Positions 17,405-26,800 of a DNA stretch of 64,000 nucleotides are shown here, piece after piece. This DNA comes from CANLBN01 sp965230205. GTDB lineage: Bacteria > Pseudomonadota > Gammaproteobacteria > Pseudomonadales > Cellvibrionaceae. The stretch is from contig OZ245996.1 in NCBI GenBank assembly GCA_965230205.1, positions 372,001 through 436,000 of the forward strand, given 5' to 3'. A model generated the notes under the pieces. The model saw only the letters and a program-made list of their open reading frames with translations. It ran no database searches and was not told the DNA's origin. The translations under genes were made by a program, and so were the position numbers. Numbering within the stretch: position 1 is the first letter of the stretch; each line of letters opens with the position of its first letter.

Positions 17405-19107
17405 TAAAACAAACTATACAATTGCGCCAGAGGTAATTTATCCGCCGGCTCACAGGTTAGTAACTTTCCATCTGCGCGGACTTCGTAGGTTTGTGAATCA
17501 ACCGTTACCGCTGGCATATAGGCATTGTGGATCATGTCCTTTTTAGTAATCGCTCGCGTATTACGGCAACCGACCAAGCGACGTTGCAACTCAAAACGTG
17601 AAGCAACATCAGCGGCTATCGCCGCCTGGCTGGTAAACGTGACTGAAGTATGGCGAGGCGCATCACCAAAACCACCAAACATATAACGGTAATGCACCGG
17701 TTGCGGAGTGGGAATAGATGCATTTGGATCGCCCATTTGCGCCGCGACAATAAAGCCACCTTTGATAATCATTGAGGGTTTAATACCAAAAAATGCTGGC
17801 TTCCATAGCACTAGATCAGCCAGCTTACCGACTTCAATGGAGCCGACTTCATGATCTATACCGTGAGTAATCGCAGGGTTAATCGTATATTTGGCCACAT
17901 AGCGCTTCGCACGAAAATTATCGTTGCGCTCACTGTCTTCGGCTAATGCTCCCCGCTGCATTTTCATTTTATGTGCAGTTTGCCAGGTTCGAGTAATCAC
18001 TTCGCCCACTCGCCCCATTGCCTGAGAATCCGATGCAATCATGCTAAAAGCACCCAAGTCATGAAAAATATCTTCTGAAGCAATGGTCTCTTTACGAATA
18101 CGAGAATCGGCAAACGCAACATCTTCAGGAATACTACTATCCAAATGGTGACACACCATCAACATATCCAAATGTTCATCGACCGTATTAACGGTATAAG
18201 GGCGCGTCGGGTTAGTGGATGACGGCAATACATTAGCTTCACCACAAGCCGTAATAATATCGGGGGCATGACCACCACCCGCACCCTCGGTATGATAAGT
18301 GTGAATCGTCCTCCCTTTAAAAGCAGCTAAGGTATCAGCTACAAAGCCCGATTCATTTAAGGTATCCGTATGAATGGCCACTTGCACATCGTACTTTTCG
18401 GCAACGCTTAAACAGTTATCAATGGATGCTGGAGTTGTGCCCCAATCTTCATGCAGCTTTAATCCGCAAGCACCTGCTTCTAATTGTTCTTCAAGGGGAA
18501 TGGGCAAACTGGCATTGCCTTTACCTAAAAAGCCTAGGTTCATCGGCATCGCTTCTGTTGCTTGTAGCATTTTGCCCATATTCCAAGGGCCAGGCGTACA
18601 TGTTGTCGCATTGGTTCCTGTTGCTGGGCCAGTACCACCACCTAGCATGGTCGTCACACCCGACATTAACGCTTCTTCAATCTGCTGCGGACAAATAAAA
18701 TGAATATGAGAATCAACCCCCCCCGCTGTTAGAATTTGTCCTTCACCAGCAATCACTTCCGTGGAAGGGCCAATAATAATTGTGACATTATCTTGCACAT
18801 CAGGATTACCCGCTTTACCAATGCCAGCTATGCGTCCATCTTTAATACCAACATCGGCTTTAATAATCCCCCAGTGATCAAGAATAGTTGCATTGGTAAT
18901 GACAACATCAACCACGTCACTCGCTATACGTTGGCTTTGCCCCATTCCATCACGAATCACTTTACCGCCACCAAATTTAACTTCATCACCGTAGCAGGAG
19001 TAATCTTTTTCAACCTCAATCACTAATGCGGTATCACCCAAACGAACGCGATCTCCTGTCGTGGGGCCAAACATTTGTGCATAGGCTAATTTATCCATTT
19101 CACTCAT
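17404..19107 (-). CDS. ureC: urease alpha subunit UreC
   Basis: 567 residues, the standard length. All active-site residues are seen in the usual numbering: nickel ligands His134, His136, His246, His272 and Asp360, carbamylated Lys217 in GLKLHEDWG, and the mobile-flap Cys319-His320 in MVCHH. It hydrolyses urea to ammonia and carbamate in the cytoplasm as (UreABC)3. Its ATG overlaps the ureB stop by 4 bp. Nothing suggests loss of activity. Confidence 0.99.
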   Translation of the reverse strand: MSEMDKLAYAQMFGPTTGDRVRLGDTALVIEVEKDYSCYGDEVKFGGGKVIRDGMGQSQRIASDVVDVVITNATILDHWGIIKADVGIKDGRIAGIGKAGNPDVQDNVTIIIGPSTEVIAGEGQILTAGGVDSHIHFICPQQIEEALMSGVTTMLGGGTGPATGTNATTCTPGPWNMGKMLQATEAMPMNLGFLGKGNASLPIPLEEQLEAGACGLKLHEDWGTTPASIDNCLSVAEKYDVQVAIHTDTLNESGFVADTLAAFKGRTIHTYHTEGAGGGHAPDIITACGEANVLPSSTNPTRPYTVNTVDEHLDMLMVCHHLDSSIPEDVAFADSRIRKETIASEDIFHDLGAFSMIASDSQAMGRVGEVITRTWQTAHKMKMQRGALAEDSERNDNFRAKRYVAKYTINPAITHGIDHEVGSIEVGKLADLVLWKPAFFGIKPSMIIKGGFIVAAQMGDPNASIPTPQPVHYRYMFGGFGDAPRHTSVTFTSQAAIAADVASRFELQRRLVGCRNTRAITKKDMIHNAYMPAVTVDSQTYEVRADGKLLTCEPADKLPLAQLYSLF

Positions 19108-19454
19108 GTGTTTTTACCTTTGTGATTTTTATCTGATGAATCAAGTGAGCCCATTACATCGCCACGGAAGCCATAGACTAAACGATCACCAGCATAAGCG
19201 ACTAGCTCAACGTCTCTATCCTGACCTGGCTCAAAACGTACAGCCGTACCAGACGCAATATTTAAACGCATCCCCTTTGCTTTTTCGCGATCAAAAAGCA
19301 AAGCAAGATTCGTCTCATAAAAATGGTAGTGAGAACCAACCTGAATGGGGCGGTCACCACTATTTTCAACGCGTAAAGTAAGCGTCTCTCGACCTTCATT
19401 TAAGGGGATAATACCTTCATCCACTAGTAATTCACCGGGGGTAAATGTTGTCAT
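19104..19454 (-). CDS. ureB: urease beta subunit UreB
   Basis: 116 residues. GELLVDEGIIPLNEGRE, VENSGDRPIQVGSHYHFYE and GTAVRFEPG are the diagnostic segments of the small beta subunit. It ends with a charged tail DSSDKNHKGKNT. It is 15 bp after ureA and shares 4 bp with ureC. It forms the trimeric core with UreA and UreC. Confidence 0.97.
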   Translation of the reverse strand: MTTFTPGELLVDEGIIPLNEGRETLTLRVENSGDRPIQVGSHYHFYETNLALLFDREKAKGMRLNIASGTAVRFEPGQDRDVELVAYAGDRLVYGFRGDVMGSLDSSDKNHKGKNT

Positions 19455-19469
19455 AGCATAACCGCCTTA

Positions 19470-19772
19470 TTAGTTAATTGGGTTGTGAACGGTTACTAAT
19501 TTAGTACCGTCAGGAAATGTCGCTTCGACCTGAACTTCATGCACTAAATCAGCTACTCCCTCCATGACTTGATCTTCACGCAAAATTTCTTTGCCATAAC
19601 TCATAAGTTCAGCCACGGTTTTTCCATCCCGAGCACCTTCCATAATTTCCAATGTTAAATAAGCAATTGTTTCAGGATAATTTAACTTCAAACCACGATT
19701 AAGCCGGCGTTCAGCCAGTAAAGCTGCGGTCACAACAAGTAATTTATCTTTTTCTCTTGGGAGTAAATCCAT
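19470..19772 (-). CDS. ureA: urease gamma subunit UreA
   Basis: 100 residues, exactly the usual length, beginning MDLLPREKDKLLVVTAALLAERR. It has the conserved LNYPETIAYLTLEIMEGARDG and ATFPDGTKLVTVHNPI ending. First of the three structural genes, 71 bp after ureD. Separate UreA and UreB polypeptides are typical of bacteria other than Helicobacter. Confidence 0.98.
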   Translation of the reverse strand: MDLLPREKDKLLVVTAALLAERRLNRGLKLNYPETIAYLTLEIMEGARDGKTVAELMSYGKEILREDQVMEGVADLVHEVQVEATFPDGTKLVTVHNPIN

Positions 19773-19843
19773 TGTTCTTGCCTTTTATTTTTTACTGGCT
19801 TTTTAAGGAGCCAAATTAAGTTATTCAAATTAAGCCGTTAAGA

Positions 19844-20764
19844 TTAAGTTAGCCAAATTCTAGGATTGCATGCTTTACGTTTAATAAGTAGAGGGCGAAT
19901 GCTATGCCACAGTGATGTAAAGCACTGCCGCGCGGTATAAGCACTGTTACCCAAGTAACGTATAACCAGTAAGTGATTGACATACGTCACTGCCACTTGT
20001 TTTTGCTGGCCTGACTCAATTACTTGATTGCGTAACATTGTTAATACATTCTCTTTTTCAATAGCAGAAAAAGAAAACGGACCAGCAACAAAAAAACCAC
20101 TTACGGGTTGTGACTGCATTCCGGCCTTACCTGAAAATAGTAAGTTTTCCGCCACATCTTCTGATGAATTAAGATGAAGATTATCAATAAAAATAGGAAC
20201 ACCGCCCTGCTCAATACGGTACTGCTGCTTAAAGCGGCCATGACCGAATGTGTCACGACTGGCAGGAAGACCAAAGCAGGTAATTTCCCAACCACTAAAA
20301 CAACTATCCTCAGACAACTCTATGGTTGTCTTTAACTCAGCCACAGCTCCCGGATATACAATACCCTCCATCGGAAACCATTCTAAACTGGCATTATTCT
20401 CTAGGCGAAGCTGTGTATTTTGTCGCTGTACTTGAACACCTCTCCGCGCCTTATACATTTTTGCGGCACCTGGCGTCGTCACTAATGCACGAGCATTTTT
20501 TTTCACCTGAATATCCACACTCAAGGTATCGCCAGAAACTAAACCGCCTGGAGGATGTAATAAATAGATATGTGCACACTCTTTCCCTTCAGGATAAAAA
20601 GGTTTCTGCACATACAAAGGGCCAGAATGTCGATTGCGGGTTAACCGTGAACCTCTCTCATTCTGAGTTACCTCTAACTCTAGATCAGCCTGCCAACAAC
20701 TTGTTGCGATGTCATCTGGAGAAATGTCATCCGGAGAAAATAGTCTGCTTTCTTGTAATGGCAT
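19844..20764 (-). CDS. ureD: urease accessory protein UreD (UreH)
   Basis: 306 residues from the ATG at 20764; a TTG six codons upstream is possible. Core motifs HSGPLYVQKPFYPEG, LLHPPGGLVSGDTL, LVTTPGAAKMYKAR and WFPMEGIVYPGA are all present, with the family's C-terminal NPRIW. UreD is the scaffold that binds apo-urease first and channels nickel from UreG. Near the N-terminus a 15-bp tandem duplication gives SPDDISPDDI, probably neutral. 79 bp separate it from urtE, so transport and enzyme genes may be cotranscribed. Confidence 0.96.
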   Translation of the reverse strand: MPLQESRLFSPDDISPDDIATSCWQADLELEVTQNERGSRLTRNRHSGPLYVQKPFYPEGKECAHIYLLHPPGGLVSGDTLSVDIQVKKNARALVTTPGAAKMYKARRGVQVQRQNTQLRLENNASLEWFPMEGIVYPGAVAELKTTIELSEDSCFSGWEITCFGLPASRDTFGHGRFKQQYRIEQGGVPIFIDNLHLNSSEDVAENLLFSGKAGMQSQPVSGFFVAGPFSFSAIEKENVLTMLRNQVIESGQQKQVAVTYVNHLLVIRYLGNSAYTARQCFTSLWHSIRPLLIKRKACNPRIWLT

Positions 20765-20861
20765 AGTCAAAAATTTTAACAACCTATTTAATAATCCGTT
20801 TCATAACTTGGGGGCCGGTTAACACTAGTTAAAGCTATAATACTAAAAACCAATCGTTAAA

Positions 20862-21557
20862 CTACACTGCCAGATGTTTCTTGATTAGCTCGTCAGATAA
20901 ATCCGGCATTTTCCCTTCGGCTACAATCCTCCCTTTTTCCATTAATCGGAATTCCTTACCCACTTTACGGGCAAAATTCAGCTTTTGTTCAACTAACAAT
21001 ACCGTCATACCCTCTTCTTCATTCAAGTGAGTGATGACATCGCCAATTTGCTGAACAATATTCGGTTGAATGCCTTCATTGGGCTCATCCAATAATAAAA
21101 TTTTAGGCTCGATCACCAAAGCCCGACCAATGGCTAACTGTTGCTGCTGACCTCCAGACAAGTCACCACCACGACGATTCAACATATCGTAGAGTACTGG
21201 AAATAAATCGTAGATCTTGGTCGGAATTGTTTTTAATCCATCTTTACGACAACCTAAGCCCACTCGTAAATTTTCTTCGACGGTCAACTGTGGAAAGATA
21301 TCCCGGCCCTGCGGCACATAACCCACCCCCATATAGGCTCGTTTTTCAGCGCTGCTTTTAACAATATTTTTACCATCGACAATAATCTCGCCACAACTTA
21401 CTGGCAACAAACCCATTAAGCATTTAAGCAAGGTAGTTTTGCCAACGCCATTACGCCCCATTAGACAAATACAAGCACCGTTGTCGATATTCAGATCCAA
21501 ATCCCAAAGAATTTGTGAACCGCCATATAACTGATTGATTTTTTCAAAACGGATCAT
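20862..21557 (-). CDS. urtE: urea ABC transporter ATPase UrtE
   Basis: 231 residues. Walker A GRNGVGKTTLLK, signature LSGGQQQQLAIGRAL, Walker B KILLLDEPNEGIQPNIV and the switch His are complete. It belongs to the LivF/UrtE class and has the typical short form. It starts 3 bp after urtD and forms the ATP-hydrolysing heterodimer with UrtD under the UrtB/UrtC permease. Confidence 0.96.
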   Translation of the reverse strand: MIRFEKINQLYGGSQILWDLDLNIDNGACICLMGRNGVGKTTLLKCLMGLLPVSCGEIIVDGKNIVKSSAEKRAYMGVGYVPQGRDIFPQLTVEENLRVGLGCRKDGLKTIPTKIYDLFPVLYDMLNRRGGDLSGGQQQQLAIGRALVIEPKILLLDEPNEGIQPNIVQQIGDVITHLNEEEGMTVLLVEQKLNFARKVGKEFRLMEKGRIVAEGKMPDLSDELIKKHLAV

Positions 21558-21560
21558 AAA

Positions 21561-22394
21561 TTATGCTTCCCCCAGGTAAACACGCCTGACATCAGCATTA
21601 TTTTGAATATCATCCATCGTCCCTTCTGCCAGCACTGAGCCTTGATCTAATACAGTAACATGACGAGCGATACTGCGGACAAATTCCATATCGTGCTCAA
21701 CGACCACAACAGTATGCTCTCCTGCTAGCGATGTCAGCAATTCAGCAGTATGCTCAGTTTCCTGCGGTGTCATTCCGGCAACTGGCTCATCGACTAAAAG
21801 TAAGCGGGGATCAGCCACTAACAACATACCAATTTCCAACCATTGTTTTTGTCCGTGGGACAATGCACCAGCCAGTAAATTATGCTGCTGGGTTAAACCA
21901 ATAATGCTCAATACTTCCGCAATACGATCCTTTTGCTCTCCTGATAAGGTAGCCAGTAACGTAGGCAAAATGCCTTTATGAGTTTTCAAGGCCATCTCTA
22001 AATTGGCATAAACATCTAAAGCCTCAAAGACACTGGGCTTTTGAAACTTTCGACCAATACCCAGGCGGGCAACTTCAGCTTCTGTTTTATTCAATAAATT
22101 GATGGTCTGCCCAAAATAAGCAGAGCCGGAGTCACAAGGTGTTTTACCCGTAATGACATCCATAAATGTCGTTTTACCTGCACCATTGGCACCAATAACA
22201 CAACGCAACTCACCGTCGTTCACATAAAAGCTGAGATCATTTAATGCTTTAAAGCCATCAAAACTCACCGTCAGCCCTTCAATGTATAAAATAATCTCTT
22301 TATCAACATTCACATTGGGGATGTCACCATCCAATAGAAATGGCCAAACAGTATCGCGGCTCCAAAATTCTCTGGTACGCTCTAACATCGTCAT
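21561..22394 (-). CDS. urtD: urea ABC transporter ATPase UrtD
   Basis: 277 residues. The N-terminal 40 residues (RTREFWSRDTVWPFLLD) are the UrtD-specific extension. Walker A is GANGAGKTTFMD and the signature is LSHGQKQWLEIGMLL, followed by LLLVDEPVAGMTPQET. LivG-like. Its start overlaps the urtC stop by 4 bp. Confidence 0.96.
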   Translation of the reverse strand: MTMLERTREFWSRDTVWPFLLDGDIPNVNVDKEIILYIEGLTVSFDGFKALNDLSFYVNDGELRCVIGANGAGKTTFMDVITGKTPCDSGSAYFGQTINLLNKTEAEVARLGIGRKFQKPSVFEALDVYANLEMALKTHKGILPTLLATLSGEQKDRIAEVLSIIGLTQQHNLLAGALSHGQKQWLEIGMLLVADPRLLLVDEPVAGMTPQETEHTAELLTSLAGEHTVVVVEHDMEFVRSIARHVTVLDQGSVLAEGTMDDIQNNADVRRVYLGEA

Positions 22395-23545
22395 ACGTCA
22401 GCCTCCGCAATGTTATTATCAAGGCCATTACTTTTTTTATTGCGCCGTGTTAATAAACCAACGATACCTTTAGGTAAAAATACAGTGACTACAACGAACA
22501 ACCCGCCAAGAGCAAATAGCCATGCTTCCGGAAAAATCGCAGTAAAACGTGTCTTTGCAAAATTCACTAAGATCGCACCGGCAATAGCACCATATAAGGT
22601 ACCCCGACCACCGACAGCAACCCAGACCACTATTTCAATGGAGTTTAGTGGCGCAAATTCGCTTGGGTTAATAATACCGACTTGTGGAACATATAATGCC
22701 CCTGCAATCCCGGCTAACACCGCAGAGTAAACGAATAGCCAGACCTTATAGTTTTCAGTGCGATAGCCCAAAAAGCGCGTTCGCGCTTCTGCATCGCGAA
22801 TAGAAATAATGACGCGGCCAAATTTCGATTGCAAAATCCAACGACTCAACAAATAAGCAACGGCAAGCACTACAGCAGAAATCACAAATAAACTCACACG
22901 AGTACTGTCTGCTTGTAAATCCTGACCTACAATATCCTTAAAATCAGTTAAGCCATTGTTGCCGCCAAAACCCATCTCATTGCGGAAGAAAGCGAGCAAT
23001 AGCGCATAGGTTAACGCTTGGGTCATAATTGATAAGTACACACCGGTCACACGAGAGCGAAAAGCCAACCAGCCAAAAATAAAGGCTAATAAGCCAGGCA
23101 CAAGTAATACCATTAACATCGCATACCAGAACTGATCAAACCCATACCAGAACCAAGGTAAATCCTGCCAATTTAGGAACACCATAAAATCAGGTAACAA
23201 CGGATCACCATAAACGCCTCTATCACCGATCTGGCGCATTAAGTACATACCCATACCATAGCCACCTAAGGCAAAGAAAGCGCCATGACCTAAACTTAAA
23301 ATGCCGCAATATCCCCAAATCACATCGACCGACATGGCAAGCAGAGCAAAACATAAGTACTTACCCAGTAGAGTAACTGTGTAGGTACTGATGTGTAGGG
23401 CCGATGTTTCTGGAATCATTAAATTCCCAACAATCACCAGTAAGCTCATAACCGTCAGTAAGCTTAAAAAAACTTTACTGCCGGCATCGCTTAATAAAAA
23501 TGCTTGTCGATCATGACTCAGTTTATTCAATAAAGAGGAACTCAT
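22391..23545 (-). CDS. urtC: urea ABC transporter permease UrtC
   Basis: 384 residues with about ten membrane helices, LivM-type. It has the characteristic WGYCGILSLGHGAFFALGGYGMGMYLMRQ segment near residue 80 (shown here by its first residues WGYCGILSLGHGAFF) and the EAA-like loop RDAEARTRFLGYRTENYK. The insert around residues 110-150, rich in Trp and Tyr, is usual in UrtC. Overlaps urtB by 4 bp. Confidence 0.95.
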   Translation of the reverse strand: MSSSLLNKLSHDRQAFLLSDAGSKVFLSLLTVMSLLVIVGNLMIPETSALHISTYTVTLLGKYLCFALLAMSVDVIWGYCGILSLGHGAFFALGGYGMGMYLMRQIGDRGVYGDPLLPDFMVFLNWQDLPWFWYGFDQFWYAMLMVLLVPGLLAFIFGWLAFRSRVTGVYLSIMTQALTYALLLAFFRNEMGFGGNNGLTDFKDIVGQDLQADSTRVSLFVISAVVLAVAYLLSRWILQSKFGRVIISIRDAEARTRFLGYRTENYKVWLFVYSAVLAGIAGALYVPQVGIINPSEFAPLNSIEIVVWVAVGGRGTLYGAIAGAILVNFAKTRFTAIFPEAWLFALGGLFVVVTVFLPKGIVGLLTRRNKKSNGLDNNIAEADV

Positions 23546-25209
23546 GATTCAGCAGCCCTCCCTTTTTGTGGAAATAACCCACGAGGGCGCTTTTGAATAA
23601 ATAATATAATACCGACCAGAACAATAATTTTTGCCAAGACAGCACCTGTTGCTGGCTCCAGAAATTTATTAAGCACGCCCAAAGAGAAACCGCCGACTAA
23701 AGTTCCCCATAAATTGCCCACACCCCCAAACACAACAACCATAAATGAGTCGATAATATAAGCCTGCCCTAAGTTAGGCCCTACATTAGTAATTTGACTT
23801 AATGCCACACCAGCCAAGCCAGCAATCCCCGACCCCAAACCAAAGGTCAGTGCATCAACCCACTCAGTTCGAATACCCATAGCCTTGGCCATATCACGAT
23901 TTTGAGAAACCGCTCTGACATTCAATCCAAGTGATGTTTTTTTCAAGATGAGCTGCAGAATAAAGAAAACTAATAATGCAAAAACAAGAATATACAGACG
24001 ATTATAAGTAATAGAAAAAACAGAATTAATTTCCAAAGCACCACTCATAAACTCTGGTGTTGCCACTTGCCGATTAAGAGGCGAAAAAATACTGCGCACC
24101 AATTGTTGAAGAATAAGGCTGATGCCAAAAGTGGCTAATAACGTTTCAAGTGGCCGCCCTTTTAAAAATTGAATAACACCTCGCTCAATAAGAATACCGA
24201 ATAAAGCGGATACCATAAATGCGGCAGGAATTGCGATAAAGATAGAGAGGGCAATATGGTTGGGCATTAATAACTGTATAACATAGGTGGTGTACGCACC
24301 TAACATTATCATTTCCCCATGGGCCATATTGATAACACCCATCACACCGAACGTAATGGCTAAGCCGGCAGCAACTAATAATAATACTGAGCCCAGGCTT
24401 AAGCCAAAAAACAATGTTTCTAAATAACCATAGAATTTAATTTTACCTTCAATAGCTTTTAATGCTGCCTCTGCAGCTTGAGTAATGGATTTATCTGATT
24501 CAGTTTCTACGATAGCGGCTAACTTATTGCGTACAATCGGATCAAGATTGCCTTTTAGAAGGTCAATAGCCGCTAACCTTTCCGACAAATCACCAACATC
24601 TAATTGGTACATTGCAAGTGCGACTTCTATAGAGGCGAGCACTGATTTATTTTTTTCTGTTTGCTTTGCCTTCATTAATAAATCAACATTATCCTTTGTT
24701 AATTTCTCTGACATATTAGCAATAGCGTCTTGCCTCAAGCTAATATCGTCTGAAAACAAATTGAGCCTGGCAATAGCTGTACGGATTCCAGAACGTAGCC
24801 TGTTATTGGTTTTAACTTTGCGTATTTTTTTCTTTTCTATAGTCCCTAATTCAACACCTGACAAGGCATCTTTTATTAAATAACGCTTGCTATTCTCTAT
24901 TCTTTTTGCAATAACAACTCTTTTTTCCTCTCTGGTATAGAAAAGAGCACCGTCGATCAACGCTTGAAATAAAGGCAATGCTTGAGCCCCACCGACTACC
25001 TCAAGTTCGTTAACGATAGCTGCCACTTCTTTTAATTTAGCTCCTGCCAAACGTGCACTCACACTAGTAATAGTAGGTACTACACTTTTTTTAGCATCGG
25101 CATCTAATGTCGGCACAGGTGCGTCTTGCGCCACACTAGTAAATGAATAACAAGCAGCGAATAAAAATAATAGCGGTAAGACACTATGATATATAAAACG
25201 AAGTTGCAT
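23542..25209 (-). CDS. urtB: urea ABC transporter permease UrtB
   Basis: 555 residues. A cleavable signal (ending SVAQD) precedes a roughly 230-residue periplasmic helical region found only in UrtB. A LivH-type permease domain follows, with about eight helices, including GVMGVINMAHGEMIMLGAY and the EAA loop VRAVSQNRDMAKAMGI. It is preceded by two hairpins that separate it from urtA. Confidence 0.95.
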   Translation of the reverse strand: MQLRFIYHSVLPLLFLFAACYSFTSVAQDAPVPTLDADAKKSVVPTITSVSARLAGAKLKEVAAIVNELEVVGGAQALPLFQALIDGALFYTREEKRVVIAKRIENSKRYLIKDALSGVELGTIEKKKIRKVKTNNRLRSGIRTAIARLNLFSDDISLRQDAIANMSEKLTKDNVDLLMKAKQTEKNKSVLASIEVALAMYQLDVGDLSERLAAIDLLKGNLDPIVRNKLAAIVETESDKSITQAAEAALKAIEGKIKFYGYLETLFFGLSLGSVLLLVAAGLAITFGVMGVINMAHGEMIMLGAYTTYVIQLLMPNHIALSIFIAIPAAFMVSALFGILIERGVIQFLKGRPLETLLATFGISLILQQLVRSIFSPLNRQVATPEFMSGALEINSVFSITYNRLYILVFALLVFFILQLILKKTSLGLNVRAVSQNRDMAKAMGIRTEWVDALTFGLGSGIAGLAGVALSQITNVGPNLGQAYIIDSFMVVVFGGVGNLWGTLVGGFSLGVLNKFLEPATGAVLAKIIVLVGIILFIQKRPRGLFPQKGRAAES

Positions 25210-25226
25210 AATGAACTCAAAAAGAG

Positions 25227-25244
25227 AGAGGCCTTTAGGCCTCT
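25227..25244 (-). terminator. second urtA-urtB intergenic hairpin
   Basis: AGAGGCCT and AGGCCTCT (25227-25234 and 25237-25244) make a near-perfect palindrome. On the minus strand it is followed by CTCTTTTTGAG. It is a likely attenuator that lowers urtB and downstream expression relative to urtA. Confidence 0.65.
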
Positions 25245-25277
25245 TACAATAATTAATCTTAGTAAAAAATAAGAAAA

Positions 25278-25321
25278 GCTCTGGAGTACTATGCTGGAAA
25301 TACCATAAGTAACCCCAGAGC
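25278..25321 (-). terminator. first urtA-urtB intergenic hairpin
   Basis: GCTCTGG (25278-25284) pairs with CCAGAGC (25315-25321) across a 30-nt loop that can fold further. It starts 14 bp past the urtA stop. On the minus strand it is followed by TTTTCTTATTTTTT, a strong T-rich tract. Confidence 0.6.
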
Positions 25322-25334
25322 CTAGACCATTAAC

Positions 25335-26606
25335 TTAGTAGTTTTGACCAGAACACTTTTTCGTTTCAGTGTTATAATTACCACAGTTAATTTTTGAGTC
25401 TTGCCAATTCGCAACAATTTTAGCGCTTTCAGTTAAGTGGTCAGTCCAGGCATCACCAGCCACTTCTTTTTCAGTTGACCAAACAATTTCAAATTGACCA
25501 TCTTCCTGAATTTCACCAATCAATACTGGCTTAGTGAAGTGATGATTCGCCAATACTTTTGCAGTACCGCCCGTTAAGTTGGCCACTTCAACGCCATACA
25601 TTGCAGGGCGTACTTTATCGACCTCAGTCGAGCCGGCTTTTTCTACAGCTTTTGCCCACGCTTTAAAGCCAATATAGGTTGCTTCCATTGGGTCATTGGT
25701 GACACGCTTATCATCCTTAATAAATGCTTTCCATTTGGCAATAAATTCATCATTAACATCGGCCTCAGCACTTTGGAAGTAATTCCATGCTGCAAGGTGC
25801 CCCAATAATGGCTTGGTATCAAAACCTGATAATTCTTCTTCACCGACAGAGAATGCAACGACAGGAATATCTTCCGCAGAAATGCCCTGATTACCTAACT
25901 CTTTATAAAAAGGCACATTAGCATCACCATTAATGGTCGAAACCACAGCAGTTTTCTTGCCTTCGCTACCAAACTTTTTCACAGAAGACACAATACCCTG
26001 CCAGTCAGAATGACCAAAAGGTGTGTAATTGATCATGATATCTTTTTCAGCAACACCCTTGGATTTTAAATAGGCTTCCAAGATCTTATTTGTGGTACGT
26101 GGATACACATAATCGGTACCAGCAAGCACCCAACGCTTCACTTCTAGATCATTCATTAAATAATCAACAGCAGGAATTGCCTGTTGGTTAGGCGCAGCAC
26201 CCGTATAGAAAATATTTTTAGATGATTCTTCACCTTCATATTGGACCGGATAGAACATTAAACCATTTAATTCTTCAATCACAGGTAGAACTGATTTACG
26301 GGATACTGATGTCCAAGACCCAAAAATCACATCTACTTTTTCTTTTACAAGTAATTCACGCGCTTTTTCAGCAAAAAGAGGCCAGTTTGATGCTGGGTCA
26401 ACAACAACTGCTTCCAATTTCTTCCCGAGTAAACCGCCCTTTTTATTTTGATCTTCGACCATCATTAACACTGTATCTTTCAGTGTTGTTTCACTGATTG
26501 CCATCGTGCCAGATAAAGAATGTAGTACACCGACTTTAATGGTATCTGCTGCCATAGTGACTGATGCCACTAAAGACAGTGCACATGCAGAAAGTAATTT
26601 CTTCAT
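25335..26606 (-). CDS. urtA: urea ABC transporter substrate-binding protein UrtA
   Basis: 423 residues. The Sec signal MKKLLSACALSLVASVTMAA is followed by the mature start DTIKVGVLHSLSGTMAISE. GSWTSVSRKSVLPVIEE and LFYPVQYEGEESSKNIFYTGA are the ligand-pocket segments that separate UrtA from leucine-binding homologues and AmiC. Periplasmic. It leads the transport operon. Its transcript is partly isolated from urtB by two terminators, fitting the need for more binding protein than permease. Confidence 0.97.
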   Translation of the reverse strand: MKKLLSACALSLVASVTMAADTIKVGVLHSLSGTMAISETTLKDTVLMMVEDQNKKGGLLGKKLEAVVVDPASNWPLFAEKARELLVKEKVDVIFGSWTSVSRKSVLPVIEELNGLMFYPVQYEGEESSKNIFYTGAAPNQQAIPAVDYLMNDLEVKRWVLAGTDYVYPRTTNKILEAYLKSKGVAEKDIMINYTPFGHSDWQGIVSSVKKFGSEGKKTAVVSTINGDANVPFYKELGNQGISAEDIPVVAFSVGEEELSGFDTKPLLGHLAAWNYFQSAEADVNDEFIAKWKAFIKDDKRVTNDPMEATYIGFKAWAKAVEKAGSTEVDKVRPAMYGVEVANLTGGTAKVLANHHFTKPVLIGEIQEDGQFEIVWSTEKEVAGDAWTDHLTESAKIVANWQDSKINCGNYNTETKKCSGQNY

Positions 26607-26636
26607 GGTTATCCCCCAGTTTTGGATATAAATGAT

Positions 26637-26660
26637 AAAGCTGCTCTAAAAACCAGCTTT
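26637..26660 (-). promoter_or_regulatory. inverted repeat in the urtA leader
   Basis: AAAGCTG (26637-26643) and CAGCTTT (26654-26660) form a perfect 7-bp inverted repeat with a 10-nt centre, ending 30 bp ahead of the urtA start. It could be an operator or leader hairpin. I found no convincing sigma-54 -24/-12 element in the 200 bp upstream of urtA. Confidence 0.3.
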
Positions 26661-26800
26661 CCTGTTAGCAAATGCTATGAGGTTATTATTCACGGTCACC
26701 AAAAATTGGGTATAAGGCTCTTGCTCCCCTTAACTACGTCATTTAACGTATTGAGAAGGCCTAACCCAGAACAAACTAAACTGAATAATGCTACGGGGGG

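Noticed and set aside
20326..20766. 146-codon plus-strand frame
   Set aside because: Fully antisense to ureD with no recognisable domain or ribosome site.
26607..26800. Sigma-54/NtrC promoter for urtA
   Set aside because: Expected for a urea transporter, but no TGGC-N8-TGC type element was found on the minus strand.
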